This document shows positions 1 through 9,170 of a stretch of DNA of 64,000 nt, in pieces. Every line of letters begins with the position of its first letter. Position 1 is the stretch's first letter. The notes under the pieces were generated by a model. That model made no database searches and was not told the origin of the DNA. It saw nothing but the letters and a program-made list of their open reading frames with translations. The position numbers and the translations under genes are program-made. Origin of the DNA: Rhodococcus sp. B7740 (GTDB taxonomy: Bacteria; Actinomycetota; Actinomycetes; Mycobacteriales; Mycobacteriaceae); assembly GCF_000954115.1 (NCBI RefSeq), contig NZ_CP010797.1, positions 2,852,001 to 2,916,000 of the forward strand. Direction: 5' to 3'.

Positions 1-70
1 TCCGCCTGAGCCCGACCTGCGGAGCGCGCGTTTTGTCTGACCTTCTCATCCAATCCTCCAGGAGTAACCA

Positions 71-1282
71 GTGAGCAATCTTCAGGCCCAGGTCGTTGCC
101 GGGGACAGGTCGTTTCGCGTCGAGGGATACGAGCGCATCGAGTACGACCTGATCTACGTCGACGGGGTGTTCGCGATCGAGAACACCGAATTGGCCGACA
201 GCTACCGGCCGTACGGTCGCGCGCTGATGGTCGTCGACGAAGCGGTGCACGACATCTACGGCGACCGGATCAGCGCATACTTCGATCACCACGAGATCGC
301 GCTGACGGTGGTTCCGGTGCACATCGCGGAGACCGCCAAGTCGCTGGAGACCTTCGAGCGCATCGTGGGTGAGTTCGATGCATTCGGTCTGGTCCGCACC
401 GAGCCGGTACTGGTGGTGGGCGGCGGACTGACAACGGACGTAGCAGGATTCGCGTGCGCCAGCTACCGCCGCAACACCCCGTACATCCGCATTCCCACCA
501 CCCTGATCGGCTTGATCGATGCAAGCGTGTCCATCAAGGTGGCCGTCAACTACGGAAAGCACAAGAACCGCCTCGGTGCCTACCACGCGTCACAGAAGGT
601 GCTGCTGGACTTCTCGTTCCTCGGCACGCTGCCCGAGGACCAGGTGCGCAACGGCATGGCCGAGCTGATCAAGATCTCCGTGGTCGGCAACTTGGAAATC
701 TTCGAGATGCTCGAACAGTACGGGCCCGAACTGCTGCGAACCCGATTCGGCCATCTCGACGGAACAGCGGAATTACGTTCGGTCGCAGACAAACTGACCT
801 ACTCGGCGATCGCGACGATGCTCGAACTCGAGGCCCCCAATCTGCACGAGATCGATCTCGATCGCGTCATCGCCTTCGGTCACACCTGGAGTCCGACGCT
901 CGAGCTGACCCCGCCTGCACCGTTCTTCCACGGTCACGCGATCAACATCGACATGGCGCTCTCGACGACCGTCGCCGAGCAACGCGGACATCTGTCCACG
1001 GCCGACCGCGATCGCGTACTCGGTGTGATGTCCAGCATCGGCCTGGCCCTGGACAGCCCGTACCTGACACCCGAATTGCTTTCCGAGGCAACGGCATCGA
1101 TCCTCAAGACACGCGACGGGATCCTGCGTGCCGCGGTGCCCGATCCGATCGGCACGTGCCGCTTCCTCAACGACCTCGACGCAGCGGAGCTGGCCGATGT
1201 CCTGACGCTGCACAAGAAGATCTGCCTGGACTTCCCCCGGGCAGGCGAGGGCCTCGACATGTTCACCGCGCCGACGCCGTGA
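71..1282 (+). CDS. mysA: 2-demethyl-4-deoxygadusol synthase (MysA)
   Basis: This is a sugar-phosphate cyclase of the dehydroquinate synthase superfamily, 403 residues. It should cyclise sedoheptulose 7-phosphate to 2-demethyl-4-deoxygadusol, the first step of mycosporine-like amino acid synthesis. Visible motifs are the NAD-binding [12 protein letters not shown] stretch near residue 117, the [11 protein letters not shown] segment near 163 and the metal-binding HTW and HGHAI histidines near 274 and 296. The GTG start is set by an AGGAG about 6 bases upstream. The gene is first in a chain of five overlapping genes. The related 2-epi-5-epi-valiolone synthases are the main alternative, but the methyltransferase and two ATP-grasp enzymes that follow match the MAA pathway. 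Confidence 0.9.
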   Translation: MSNLQAQVVAGDRSFRVEGYERIEYDLIYVDGVFAIENTELADSYRPYGRALMVVDEAVHDIYGDRISAYFDHHEIALTVVPVHIAETAKSLETFERIVGEFDAFGLVRTEPVLVVGGGLTTDVAGFACASYRRNTPYIRIPTTLIGLIDASVSIKVAVNYGKHKNRLGAYHASQKVLLDFSFLGTLPEDQVRNGMAELIKISVVGNLEIFEMLEQYGPELLRTRFGHLDGTAELRSVADKLTYSAIATMLELEAPNLHEIDLDRVIAFGHTWSPTLELTPPAPFFHGHAINIDMALSTTVAEQRGHLSTADRDRVLGVMSSIGLALDSPYLTPELLSEATASILKTRDGILRAAVPDPIGTCRFLNDLDAAELADVLTLHKKICLDFPRAGEGLDMFTAPTP

Positions 1283-2079
1283 CGAAGGCCCCGCGACCGG
1301 TGACCCCGACGACCATTCTGGCGCGTGAGCTGAGCGAGATAGCAGATCTGCTCGACGCCGGTGCCGGGGTGACCGACGAGCTGACCACCCGTGTTCATCG
1401 AGCCCGCGATCTCGCAGCGGGACTCGACCCGTATCTCGACACCTGTACCACCTCCCAATCCGCAGCGCTGGCGACACTGGCGTCGCGGACCCGCACCGAG
1501 GACTGGAGATCACGCGACGTGGTCTCCGGCTCGGGGCCCCTGGAGATGGAGATGCTCTCCGGCCACGTGGAGGGACGCTTCCTCGCGTTTCTCGTGCACA
1601 TGACCGGGGCGAAGCGGGTACTCGAGATCGGTATGTTCACCGGCTATTCGGCACTGGCGATGGCCGAGGCTCTGCCTGCAGGCGGTGAGGTGGTGGCGTG
1701 CGAGGTGGATCCGTACGTGGCCGAGTTCGCGCAGTCCTGCTTCGCGGAATCACCTGCGGGCTCGTCCATCACGGTGGAGGTCGGTCCGGCACTGGAGACC
1801 CTTCGACGGCTCGACGGTCGGTTCGACCTGGTGTTCATCGACGCCGACAAAACCGGGTACCGCGCCTACGTGGAGTACCTGCTCGGTAGCGAACTGCTCG
1901 CCGAGAACGCCGTGATCGCGGTCGACAACACCCTGCTGCAGGGCCAGCCGTACAGCGAGCAGCCCACCGAGAACGGCAGGGCCGTCGCCGAATTCAACGA
2001 CTACGTAGCGAAAGACCCTCGCGTGGAGCAGGTTCTGCTTCCTCTGCGCGACGGCGTCACGCTCATCCGTCGAACATGA
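1279..2079 (+). CDS. mysB: O-methyltransferase making 4-deoxygadusol (MysB)
   Basis: This class I SAM-dependent O-methyltransferase has 266 residues. It should methylate 2-demethyl-4-deoxygadusol to 4-deoxygadusol. The SAM-binding motif [19 protein letters not shown] lies near residue 113, followed by the acidic CEVDPY segment and [13 protein letters not shown] near 175, typical of the caffeoyl-CoA O-methyltransferase-like family. The GTG start at 1279 overlaps the mysA stop by four bases (GTGA), implying translational coupling. The frame stays open far upstream, but that extension lies inside mysA in another frame and is not coding. Confidence 0.88.
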   Translation: MTKAPRPVTPTTILARELSEIADLLDAGAGVTDELTTRVHRARDLAAGLDPYLDTCTTSQSAALATLASRTRTEDWRSRDVVSGSGPLEMEMLSGHVEGRFLAFLVHMTGAKRVLEIGMFTGYSALAMAEALPAGGEVVACEVDPYVAEFAQSCFAESPAGSSITVEVGPALETLRRLDGRFDLVFIDADKTGYRAYVEYLLGSELLAENAVIAVDNTLLQGQPYSEQPTENGRAVAEFNDYVAKDPRVEQVLLPLRDGVTLIRRT

Positions 2080-3362
2080 TTCGTACGGTTGCCGCGCTGC
2101 TCGGTCTCGCGGCCACCCTGCCCGCCGACCTCGCGGCGACGGCGGTGGCCGCGATCGGTGGCACTGCGCCGCCCACCCGCCGATCCGAGTCACCCAGAAC
2201 GGTGCTGATCAGCGGCGGCAAGATGACCAAGGCACTGCAGCTCGCTCGCTCCTTTCACCTCGCCGGGCACCGGGTGATCCTGGTGGAATCGGCCAAGTAC
2301 CGCTTCACCGGCCACCGGTTCTCCCGGGCCGTCGACCGATTTCACTGTGTACCCGATCCGGGTGCCCCGGGATACGCGCAGGCTCTGCTGGACATCGTTC
2401 GACGCGAGAACGTCGATGTCTTCGTCCCCGTGGCCAGCCCTGCGGCGAGCATTCACGACGCAGACGCCAGGGCCGTGCTCGACCCGCACTGCGAAGTGAT
2501 CCACGGCGACGCGGACACCGTGCGAATGGTCGACGACAAGTCCCGATTCTCCGAGCACGCAACATCGTTGGGACTTCGCGTGCCCGACTTCCGGCGGATC
2601 ACCGATCCCGCCCAGATCGACGACTTCGAGTTTCCGCCGGGTCGCGAATACATTCTGAAACGGATCTCGTACAACCCGGTCGGGCGAATGGACCTGACGC
2701 GGTTGTCGGCACGCACACCGGAGCGGAACTCGTCGTTCGCCAGGAGCCTGCACATCACGGACGACGATCCGTGGATTCTGCAGGAGTTCATCGCCGGTCA
2801 GGAGTACTGCACGCACGGCACGGTACGCCAGGGTCGGCTGCAGGTGTACGGCTGTTGCGTGTCCTCGGCGTTCCAGGTCAACTACGAGATGGTGGACAAG
2901 CCGGACATCCTGCGCTGGGTGGAAACATTCGTCTCTTCTCTGGACGTGACCGGCCAGCTGTCGTTCGACTTCATAGAATCCGCCGCCGACGGCCACATCT
3001 ACGCGATCGAATGCAACCCCCGCACCCACTCGGCCATCACGATGTTCTACGACCATCCCGACCTGGCGGCCGCGTATCTCGACGACGGCCACCCGGTGAT
3101 CGTGCCGCGTCCGACGGCTCGGCCGACCTACTGGGTCTACCACGAGATATGGCGCTTGATCTCCGAGGGCAACCGAAAAGCTCGCCTTCGCAGCATCTTC
3201 CGCGGCAAGGACGCCATCCTGACCGGATGGGATCCTCTGCCGTACTTTCTCGTGCACCACCTCCAGATCCCGTCCCTGTTGCTGCGCAATCTGCTGGCGC
3301 GACGTGGCTGGTCGCGCATCGACTTCAACATCGGCAAGCTCGTGGAGAACGGAGGCGACTGA
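2076..3362 (+). CDS. mysC: ATP-grasp ligase forming mycosporine-glycine (MysC)
   Basis: This 428-residue ATP-grasp protein should activate 4-deoxygadusol and join it to glycine, giving mycosporine-glycine. An N-terminal hydrophobic stretch (residues 1-30) precedes the pre-ATP-grasp fold that begins at TVLISGGKMTKALQLAR. The metal and nucleotide site is visible as SFDFIE followed by IECNPRTHS near residue 312. The ATG overlaps the mysB stop (ATGA) and the stop overlaps the next ATG by one base (TGATG). Its place between mysB and a D-Ala-D-Ala ligase homologue is the known mys order in cyanobacteria and some actinobacteria. Confidence 0.87.
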   Translation: MIRTVAALLGLAATLPADLAATAVAAIGGTAPPTRRSESPRTVLISGGKMTKALQLARSFHLAGHRVILVESAKYRFTGHRFSRAVDRFHCVPDPGAPGYAQALLDIVRRENVDVFVPVASPAASIHDADARAVLDPHCEVIHGDADTVRMVDDKSRFSEHATSLGLRVPDFRRITDPAQIDDFEFPPGREYILKRISYNPVGRMDLTRLSARTPERNSSFARSLHITDDDPWILQEFIAGQEYCTHGTVRQGRLQVYGCCVSSAFQVNYEMVDKPDILRWVETFVSSLDVTGQLSFDFIESAADGHIYAIECNPRTHSAITMFYDHPDLAAAYLDDGHPVIVPRPTARPTYWVYHEIWRLISEGNRKARLRSIFRGKDAILTGWDPLPYFLVHHLQIPSLLLRNLLARRGWSRIDFNIGKLVENGGD

Positions 3363-4384
3363 TGACCCTGTCGGTACTGGTGTTGGTCGGATCGTCGGTG
3401 GACGAGTTCCATTGCGATCTGTCGCGGGTGTACGCGGGCGGATTCCTCGACGCGCTCGGCGGGAATCCCGACTACCGCTGCGAGGTGGCGTTCGTCTCCC
3501 CCGGTGGGCTCTGGAGCTTCCCCGGCGGTATCGATGCCGCCAGTGTGGCTGCGGCGCAGCAGATGTCGTTGGCACAGGCAGTGGAAATCATGTCGTCGTG
3601 GCATTTCGACGTCATGGTGCCGCAGATGTTCTGCCTGCCCGGGATGACGACGTACCGCAGTCTGTTCGATCTGTTGGGCGTGCCGTACGTGGGCAACGGT
3701 CCTGATGTGATGGCGATGACGGCGGACAAGGCCCGTGCCCGAGCCGTCGTCGCTGCGGCCGGGGTCGCCGTACCCACCGGGGTGGTGGTCCGCTGCGGCG
3801 ACGACATCGACGTCGATCTGCCCGTGGTCGTCAAGCCGGTCGACTCGGACAACTCGATGGGCGTCGCGCTCGTTCGCGAATCCGACCGTCTGGCAACCGC
3901 AGTGAGCGAGGCTCTGGCGTACTCGTCTGCGGCACTGGTGGAGTCGTACGTTCCACTCGGCCGGGAGGTACGTTGCGGCATCATCGCCCGAGGCGACGAG
4001 CTGATCTGTCTTCCGCTCGAGGAGTACGCCGTCGAGTCGATCCGCACCAGCGCCGACAAGTTGAATCGCACCTCGGACGGAGATCTGTACCTGGTCGCGA
4101 AGGAGCAGACCAAGGCGTGGATGGTCGACGTCTCCGATCCGATCACCGAGAAGGTCTGGGCCGCAGCACGATCGTGCTATCGCTCTCTCGGCTGCCGACA
4201 CTACGGTCTCTTCGACTTCCGAATCGACCCCGACGGGGAGCCGTGGTTCCTCGAGGCCGGCCTGTACTGCTCGTACTCGCCGTCGAGCGTGCTCGCGGTG
4301 ATGGCCTCGGCGGCGGGCATCGCCGTCGACGAACTGTTCGCACGATCGCTCGACGAACTGTCGGTGAAGGAGCTGTCCTCGTGA
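3362..4384 (+). CDS. mysD: D-Ala-D-Ala ligase-like MAA synthetase (MysD)
   Basis: This 340-residue ATP-grasp enzyme is of the D-alanine-D-alanine ligase family. In MAA operons MysD adds a second amino acid to mycosporine-glycine (serine for shinorine, threonine for porphyra-334). Motifs seen are the ATP-lysine segment PVVVKPVDSDNSMGVALV near residue 158, the LVESYVPLGREVRCGI segment near 197 and FLEAGLYCSYSPSS near 295, where ordinary Ddl enzymes have E(V/I)NT(L/M)PG. That altered end fits a non-peptidoglycan ligase. The ATG overlaps the mysC stop by one base. The amino acid used cannot be read from the sequence. Confidence 0.85.
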   Translation: MTLSVLVLVGSSVDEFHCDLSRVYAGGFLDALGGNPDYRCEVAFVSPGGLWSFPGGIDAASVAAAQQMSLAQAVEIMSSWHFDVMVPQMFCLPGMTTYRSLFDLLGVPYVGNGPDVMAMTADKARARAVVAAAGVAVPTGVVVRCGDDIDVDLPVVVKPVDSDNSMGVALVRESDRLATAVSEALAYSSAALVESYVPLGREVRCGIIARGDELICLPLEEYAVESIRTSADKLNRTSDGDLYLVAKEQTKAWMVDVSDPITEKVWAAARSCYRSLGCRHYGLFDFRIDPDGEPWFLEAGLYCSYSPSSVLAVMASAAGIAVDELFARSLDELSVKELSS

Positions 4385-5133
4385 CGTTGGGAATCGAGAT
4401 CGCCGAGCTGGACCTGAGCTCTACCGACACCGAAGAACTGCGAGCGCTGTTGGCCGAACACGGCGTGCTGATTCTGCGCGAGCAGCCCTTGGACGACGCG
4501 GGTTTCCTGGCGTTTCTCCGACGGTTCGGCGACATGATGTTCACCGAGGGCGAGACGCCGGTGCCGGGCTTCCCCGATCTGAACGTCATCAGCAACGTCG
4601 GCCGAACCACCCCGCCGAAGTCGACGTTCCACGTCGACACCACGTATGTGCCGAATCCGCCTGCCTACACCGCGTTACGCGCGGTCGAGGTACCGGAAGC
4701 CGGAGGCAGCACGCTGTTCAGCGATCAGTACGAGGCCTACGACACACTGCCCGCCGACCTGAAAGCGAACCTGGCCGGGCGAACCGTGACGCATCGAGTG
4801 ACCGGGGTGGCGTCGGACACCGATTCCAGTGCCGAACATCCCCTGTTCGCAGTGCATCCCGTGTCCGGGCGCACTGCACTGGCGTTGTCGGCACCGGCGC
4901 GGTGCGTCGCGATCAGTGGAATGTCCTCCGAGGAGGCGCACGAGACCGTGCAAGTGCTGTTCGAGCACTCGACTCGCGAAACCAACCTGTTGCGGCATGC
5001 GTGGGCACCCGACGATGTGGTGATGTGGGACAACCGATGTGTGATGCATCGAGCCGATCACAGCGGAGTCGTGGGAAACAGGGTGATGCATCGCGGAATG
5101 GTGGCGAATGGTGAATCGGCGTCGGTTATGTGA
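4381..5133 (+). CDS. TauD/TfdA-family Fe(II)/2-oxoglutarate oxygenase in the mys operon
   Basis: This 250-residue non-heme iron, 2-oxoglutarate-dependent dioxygenase carries the facial triad His84-x-Asp86 (HVDTTY) and the distal His223 in a WDNR-x3-H context, with a likely oxoglutarate-binding Arg238 (HRGM). GTG at 4381 overlaps the mysD stop by four bases, so it is almost certainly made together with the MAA enzymes. The oxygenase known from cyanobacterial MAA operons, MysH (palythine formation), belongs to the phytanoyl-CoA dioxygenase branch; this one is TauD-type. It is probably an MAA tailoring enzyme, but its substrate is not shown. Confidence 0.85.
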   Translation: MTLGIEIAELDLSSTDTEELRALLAEHGVLILREQPLDDAGFLAFLRRFGDMMFTEGETPVPGFPDLNVISNVGRTTPPKSTFHVDTTYVPNPPAYTALRAVEVPEAGGSTLFSDQYEAYDTLPADLKANLAGRTVTHRVTGVASDTDSSAEHPLFAVHPVSGRTALALSAPARCVAISGMSSEEAHETVQVLFEHSTRETNLLRHAWAPDDVVMWDNRCVMHRADHSGVVGNRVMHRGMVANGESASVM

Positions 5134-5183
5134 TTGACAACTCAAAGATTTGCCGGTTCGCCCGTAGCCAGGAGAATCGAGTC

Positions 5184-5909
5184 ATGACTTCTCCGGTGGC
5201 AATCAGCCGCGACACAGCAGTCGGTCCCGAAGCTCGTCTGTCCTGGATATTGTCCGGACTGGCCGGGATGGTGGGCGCAGTGGCGTTCTTGCATTCCGCC
5301 GGCTACTTCGTGACCTTCATGACCGGCAACACCGAACGTGCTGTCGTCGGGCACTTCGGGCACCCCGAGGGCAAGGAGGTCACCCCGGGCGCCTCACCGA
5401 TAGCGGCTCTCGCGCTCATGGGCTCTTTTCTGGCCGGGGTGGTGATCTCGTCGATCTGCCGCCGTCGGTACTGGTCGAACCATCCCCACGGAGCAACGGT
5501 GCTGACCACGATCGCGCTCGCCGGAGCGGGAGCCATAGACATCGCCATCTCGGGATGGTCGTCGGCGAACGTGAACTTCTACCCGATTCTGTTGGTGGCC
5601 TTCGCACTCGGCGCACTCAACACCGCGTTCACGAAGAAGGAAGAGACCTACATTCCGCTGAGCTACGTCACCGGAACGCTGGTGAAGCTGGGCCAGGGTA
5701 TCGAACGGCACCTGTTCGGCGGGGGAACGCGCTACGACTGGCTGTGCTACACAGCCCTTCTCGGATCGTTCGCGTTGGGCGGAGCGATCGGAGCCTTCAT
5801 CGGCGTCGTCATCACCGGACCCCAGGTGCTGCTTCTGACCGCACTGCTCAGCTTCGGCGCAACGATCTTCACCTTCACCCACACCGAGCGTCGCACGCTG
5901 CTGGGATGA
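5184..5909 (+). CDS. DUF1275 (YoaK family) integral membrane protein
   Basis: This 241-residue membrane protein has about six hydrophobic segments, and its family hallmark is FVTFMTGNT near residue 44 with LSYVTGTLVKLG near 160. DUF1275/YoaK proteins are widespread inner-membrane proteins of unknown function. The ATG at 5184 has an AGGAG nine bases upstream. A GTG at 5130 overlapping the oxygenase stop is possible but would add a polar tail with no ribosome site. It lies 50 bp after the mys operon on the same strand and may be co-transcribed; a role in MAA handling would be speculation. Confidence 0.75.
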   Translation: MTSPVAISRDTAVGPEARLSWILSGLAGMVGAVAFLHSAGYFVTFMTGNTERAVVGHFGHPEGKEVTPGASPIAALALMGSFLAGVVISSICRRRYWSNHPHGATVLTTIALAGAGAIDIAISGWSSANVNFYPILLVAFALGALNTAFTKKEETYIPLSYVTGTLVKLGQGIERHLFGGGTRYDWLCYTALLGSFALGGAIGAFIGVVITGPQVLLLTALLSFGATIFTFTHTERRTLLG

Positions 5910-5924
5910 AGCAACGTCCCCCGG

Positions 5925-6539
5925 TCAGCCCTCGACCAACGGCGAGGCCACGATGATCTTGCGCAACATCTGCTCGATGAAGGTGGGGGAAAGTCGCGAT
6001 CCGATCAGCACTTGCCGCTGAACGAGACCTTCGATCATCACCACGAGAGTTTCGGCATCGGAGGGCGGATCCTCGGAGTCCAGCGAGGCGACGATCCACT
6101 GGGTGTAGGTGACGAATGCTGCACGTTGACTGTCGAACAACTCGCGGATTTCGTCGTCGTGCTGCGCCTCGCCGAGCATGATGTGGCGCGCGATCACCCG
6201 TTTGACCGCGTCTGCCGATGTCATGGCGTCGATGAAGTCGATGATGTGGGATATCACGACGTCGACGGTGAGCGGTTTGACGTCCACCAGAGTGCCGAAC
6301 GTCGCTCCGGCAACCTCGAAGTCGCGGACGAACAGTTGACCGAGAGCCAGGTGAAGCAGCCGACTCCGGGTGGGCGCGTGGTAGTTCACCGATCCGGGGC
6401 CGAGTCCCGCTGCGGCGTCCACCGCCCGGTGGGTCAATCCGCGCAGCCCCTGCGTGGCGAGCACCTCGATGGCGGCAGTGGCGATCTCGTCGCGCCGACG
6501 CACTCTCGACTCGTCGTCCTTGGAGTGTGCCGACCTCAT
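5925..6539 (-). CDS. TetR-family transcriptional regulator
   Basis: This 204-residue TetR repressor has a helix-turn-helix at about residues 15-60 (RDEIATAAIEVLATQGLRGLT, then RAVDAAAGLGPGSVNYH). The ligand domain is C-terminal and diverges, as usual for the family. The ATG start faces the divergent PhlG-like gene across 60 bp, and a GAGAC-CTA-GTCTC palindrome sits over that gene's promoter. It probably represses the neighbour and itself. In Pseudomonas the diacetylphloroglucinol hydrolase gene phlG is likewise controlled by TetR proteins, which fits the pairing. Confidence 0.8.
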   Translation of the reverse strand: MRSAHSKDDESRVRRRDEIATAAIEVLATQGLRGLTHRAVDAAAGLGPGSVNYHAPTRSRLLHLALGQLFVRDFEVAGATFGTLVDVKPLTVDVVISHIIDFIDAMTSADAVKRVIARHIMLGEAQHDDEIRELFDSQRAAFVTYTQWIVASLDSEDPPSDAETLVVMIEGLVQRQVLIGSRLSPTFIEQMLRKIIVASPLVEG

Positions 6540-6563
6540 ACCGCGCAGTGTAGTGCCAGGCCG

Positions 6564-6594
6564 TTGACATCCGTCGATTCCGAGACCTAGTCTC
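6564..6594 (+). promoter_or_regulatory. Promoter with TetR-type operator, probably leaderless transcript
   Basis: A perfect TTGACA -35 (6564-6569) is followed after 18 bp by a TAGTCT -10 (6588-6593). Transcription would start at or next to the ATG at 6600, and no Shine-Dalgarno is present, so the mRNA is probably leaderless. The palindrome GAGACCTAGTCTC (6582-6594) covers the -10, a natural place for repression by the divergent TetR protein. Confidence 0.6.
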
Positions 6595-6599
6595 AACCG

Positions 6600-7553
6600 A
6601 TGTTGAGCATCGGGGGGAACACGGGCCGGGGGCCCACCAGACGCCAGATCATGATCGGAGCGGCTGCCGCGGCCACCATCGCCGTCGTCGGCCCGGTCGC
6701 CAAGGCGGCAGCTGCCCCGGCGACCGGCTCGGGCGGCCAGTGCACCGAGCGCTACCAGGGCTACCGCGAGGCCGATCGAAACCTGCCGTATGCCCGATAC
6801 ATGGCACCGAGGACGACGCCCGCACCGGCGGTCGTCGCGGACGCCTACGCGGGACCTGCCCTCGCGCCCGAGTCGATCCCCGGATTCGATGCGATCACAA
6901 CCGATCTCGCGTCCACCGGCTACTCCACGATCGAGACCGGATACGGTCGCCGCGCCGACGGGGTGACGTTCGTAGCGGTCCGTACGGTGATGCCGCGCGT
7001 GACGGCAGCGATGTGGGACTGGTGGTTCGGCTGGCATTCCACCGAGGCCGCGCGATACAAGCTGTGGCATCCCGATGCCCACCTCTACGCAGACTTCGCC
7101 GAGGATCGAACGTCACTCGACATTCCCGACAAGGCCAAGTACATCGGCAACACGACGTTCGTGGACGAATACGTCGGTCCGAAGCTGCAGCAGTTGGGCA
7201 TTGCCTTTCGCGATCCGATCGCGCACGGATTCGACGTTCCCGCAGATCAGACGATCGTCTTCGGCCGAGTGGGCAGTTCCATCGCACCGGTGGATCTGGG
7301 CTGGCTGGCCCACCAGGTGCGCCCTGTCGACGGTGGTGCCGAGATGCGTAGCCGCTTCTTCCTGAACCTACGAGGGCTCCACGTACCGGACGTCAAGCAG
7401 GCCGCGTGCGCCGTCGGCCGTGGGGCGTCGGTGGACCCGACGGACCTCGTTCTGGGCCTCGATCTCGCCCGAGACCTCCTGCTGCACTGCGGACAGGAGA
7501 TGAACCATCTCGCGGGCTTCCTACCGGAGTTGTACGCCGAGTTCGGGAGCTAG
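6600..7553 (+). CDS. Tat-exported PhlG-like C-C hydrolase (DAPG hydrolase family)
   Basis: This 317-residue protein has a twin-arginine signal (RRQIMIG at residues 15-21, then an Ala-rich hydrophobic run to about 45). The mature part resembles the 2,4-diacetylphloroglucinol hydrolase (PhlG)/phloretin hydrolase family: a WWFGWHS and KLWHPDAH segment near residues 140-160, and a C-terminal HCGQE (His-x3-Glu) that fits the zinc-binding His/Glu pair of PhlG. Such enzymes cleave a carbon-carbon bond in acylated phenols. Export through Tat is unusual for the family and suggests action on an extracellular phenolic compound. The substrate is unknown. Confidence 0.6.
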   Translation: MLSIGGNTGRGPTRRQIMIGAAAAATIAVVGPVAKAAAAPATGSGGQCTERYQGYREADRNLPYARYMAPRTTPAPAVVADAYAGPALAPESIPGFDAITTDLASTGYSTIETGYGRRADGVTFVAVRTVMPRVTAAMWDWWFGWHSTEAARYKLWHPDAHLYADFAEDRTSLDIPDKAKYIGNTTFVDEYVGPKLQQLGIAFRDPIAHGFDVPADQTIVFGRVGSSIAPVDLGWLAHQVRPVDGGAEMRSRFFLNLRGLHVPDVKQAACAVGRGASVDPTDLVLGLDLARDLLLHCGQEMNHLAGFLPELYAEFGS

Positions 7554-8125
7554 TGCCCCAGGAACACCTTCGCCAGCACGATCGACGCAGCAACCGCAGC
7601 GGTGGCCAGGCCACCCAGAAAGGCACGGAAGGTCAAGCGATTGCCGCGAATTCGCTGGGTGACCATCTGAATCGTGGCGATGCGCACCACGATCACTGCG
7701 CCGGCCAGCAGTTCCGACCATTGGCCCGGGAGCACCGACAACCAACCGAGGGCCAGCATCAACGCAGGGACGGTGCCGGAACTCAGGATGGGAACGGCAT
7801 CGCGAAATTCCTCGACGGCCTTGAACTTGCGTTGCTCGTCGGTGGCATCACCGTGGGCTTCGGGGATCTGACTGCCCGCGACGAAGTCCGCGAACACATG
7901 CGCGAGAAACGTCGTCACCGCAGTGGCCAGAACCAGAACAGCCGCCGTTCCGTGCTCGATCGAGCTGGGCGTCGATGCCGCGACCGCCGCGAGGACCAGG
8001 ATGTTTCCGTAGACGTAGGCGGAAAGCCTCCTGGCCGCCCGCGTGGGCTCGAGCGGGCCGTCCGCGCGGGTGACCAATCGGCTGTACAGCCGTGTTCCAC
8101 CGATACCGGGTTCTGCGTCGCTCAT
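7550..8125 (-). CDS. Integral membrane protein of unknown function
   Basis: This 191-residue protein has about four to five hydrophobic segments (near residues 40-60, 65-85, 115-135, 140-160 and 170-190), with a conserved-looking HVFADFVAG motif between the second and third. It was not recognised as a known family. The stop overlaps the convergent PhlG-like gene by four bases. The start is the ATG at 8125. Confidence 0.65.
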   Translation of the reverse strand: MSDAEPGIGGTRLYSRLVTRADGPLEPTRAARRLSAYVYGNILVLAAVAASTPSSIEHGTAAVLVLATAVTTFLAHVFADFVAGSQIPEAHGDATDEQRKFKAVEEFRDAVPILSSGTVPALMLALGWLSVLPGQWSELLAGAVIVVRIATIQMVTQRIRGNRLTFRAFLGGLATAAVAASIVLAKVFLGH

Positions 8126-8153
8126 GCCGGAGATCGTTGCACGGTAGGCGCGA

Positions 8154-9089
8154 TTATTCGACGGGGACTCCGAGCCGACCGGCCTGGTAGTCCTCGAACG
8201 CCTGCAGCACTTCGGACTTGGTGTTCATCACGAACGGGCCTGCCATCGCGACGGGTTCCCGAATCGGCCGGCCACCCAGAACGAACACCTCGAGCGACTC
8301 CCCCTCCGCGGATGCGGACATCTCGATGGTGTCGCCGCGGCCGAACAGTGCCGTCTGCCCCATCCTGATCGGACGCTTCTCCGCGCCCACCGTGCCCTCT
8401 CCCGCGAGAACATAGACGAGTGCGTTGAATTCTCGATTCCACGGCAGCGTCAGCGCCGCTCCCGGCGCGATCGTGCTGTGCGAGAGCGCAATCGGGGTGT
8501 ACGTCGAACCCGGCCCCTGCAGACCGGCGATCTCGCCGGCGATGACACGCACCAGCGCACCGCCGTCCGGACTCGACGCCAGCGCTACCTTGCTCCCGGT
8601 GATGTCCTGGTAACGCGGATGCGCCATCTTGTTCGCGCGCGGCAGATTGACCCAGAGCTGCACACCGTGGAACAGCCCGCCCGACATCACCAGATGCTCG
8701 GGCGGAGCCTCGATGTGCAGAATGCCACCGCCCGCCGTCATCCACTGGGTGTCGCCACCGCTGATGATTCCGCCGCCGCCGTGGGAGTCCTTGTGCTCCA
8801 TGATCCCGTCGATCATGTAGGTCACCGTCTCGAACCCGCGGTGCGGATGCCACGGCGTCCCCTTCGGCTCACCGGGCGCGTAATTCACCTCGCCCATCTG
8901 ATCCATGTGAATGAACGGGTCGAGGGACGACATGTCCAGTCCGGCGAATGCTCTGCGAACGGGAAAGCCCTCCCCCTCGTATCCCGTCGGTGCCGTCGTG
9001 ACCGACCGGACCGGCCGGGGGACGGCGGTGGCGTCGGGCATGGGGATGCGGGGCAACGCGAGGATGTTGTCGACCGTCACTGCGGGCAT
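8154..9089 (-). CDS. Pirin family cupin protein
   Basis: This 311-residue two-domain cupin of the pirin family shows the N-terminal metal site as IHMDQMG near residue 60 and HPHRGFETVTYMIDG near 82-96, with an HKDSHG and a distal LHIEAPP glutamate. Pirins bind iron and some act as quercetin 2,3-dioxygenases or redox-sensing cofactors. The ATG at 9089 has AAAGGGAGC upstream. A strong inverted repeat lies 19-38 bases upstream of the start and is a likely repressor site. Confidence 0.85.
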   Translation of the reverse strand: MPAVTVDNILALPRIPMPDATAVPRPVRSVTTAPTGYEGEGFPVRRAFAGLDMSSLDPFIHMDQMGEVNYAPGEPKGTPWHPHRGFETVTYMIDGIMEHKDSHGGGGIISGGDTQWMTAGGGILHIEAPPEHLVMSGGLFHGVQLWVNLPRANKMAHPRYQDITGSKVALASSPDGGALVRVIAGEIAGLQGPGSTYTPIALSHSTIAPGAALTLPWNREFNALVYVLAGEGTVGAEKRPIRMGQTALFGRGDTIEMSASAEGESLEVFVLGGRPIREPVAMAGPFVMNTKSEVLQAFEDYQAGRLGVPVE

Positions 9090-9107
9090 GGGCTCCCTTT
9101 CGGCAAT

Positions 9108-9127
9108 GTAGTTGACTCTGCAACTAC
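9108..9127 (-). promoter_or_regulatory. Inverted-repeat operator upstream of pirin
   Basis: GTAGTTG-ACTCTG-CAACTAC has perfect 7-bp arms with a 6-bp spacer. It lies just upstream of the pirin ribosome site, overlapping the expected promoter. The shape matches MarR/HxlR-type operators. No such regulator is encoded nearby, so the factor is unknown. Confidence 0.5.
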
Positions 9128-9170
9128 TCTAGGCGCTTAAACCCGGCGGTGTCCGACGGTATTCCCGCGG

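Noticed and set aside
454..1278. Upstream extension of the mysB frame
   Set aside because: It lies inside mysA out of frame and is Arg/Pro-rich nonsense; GTG 1279 with the 4-base overlap is the natural start.
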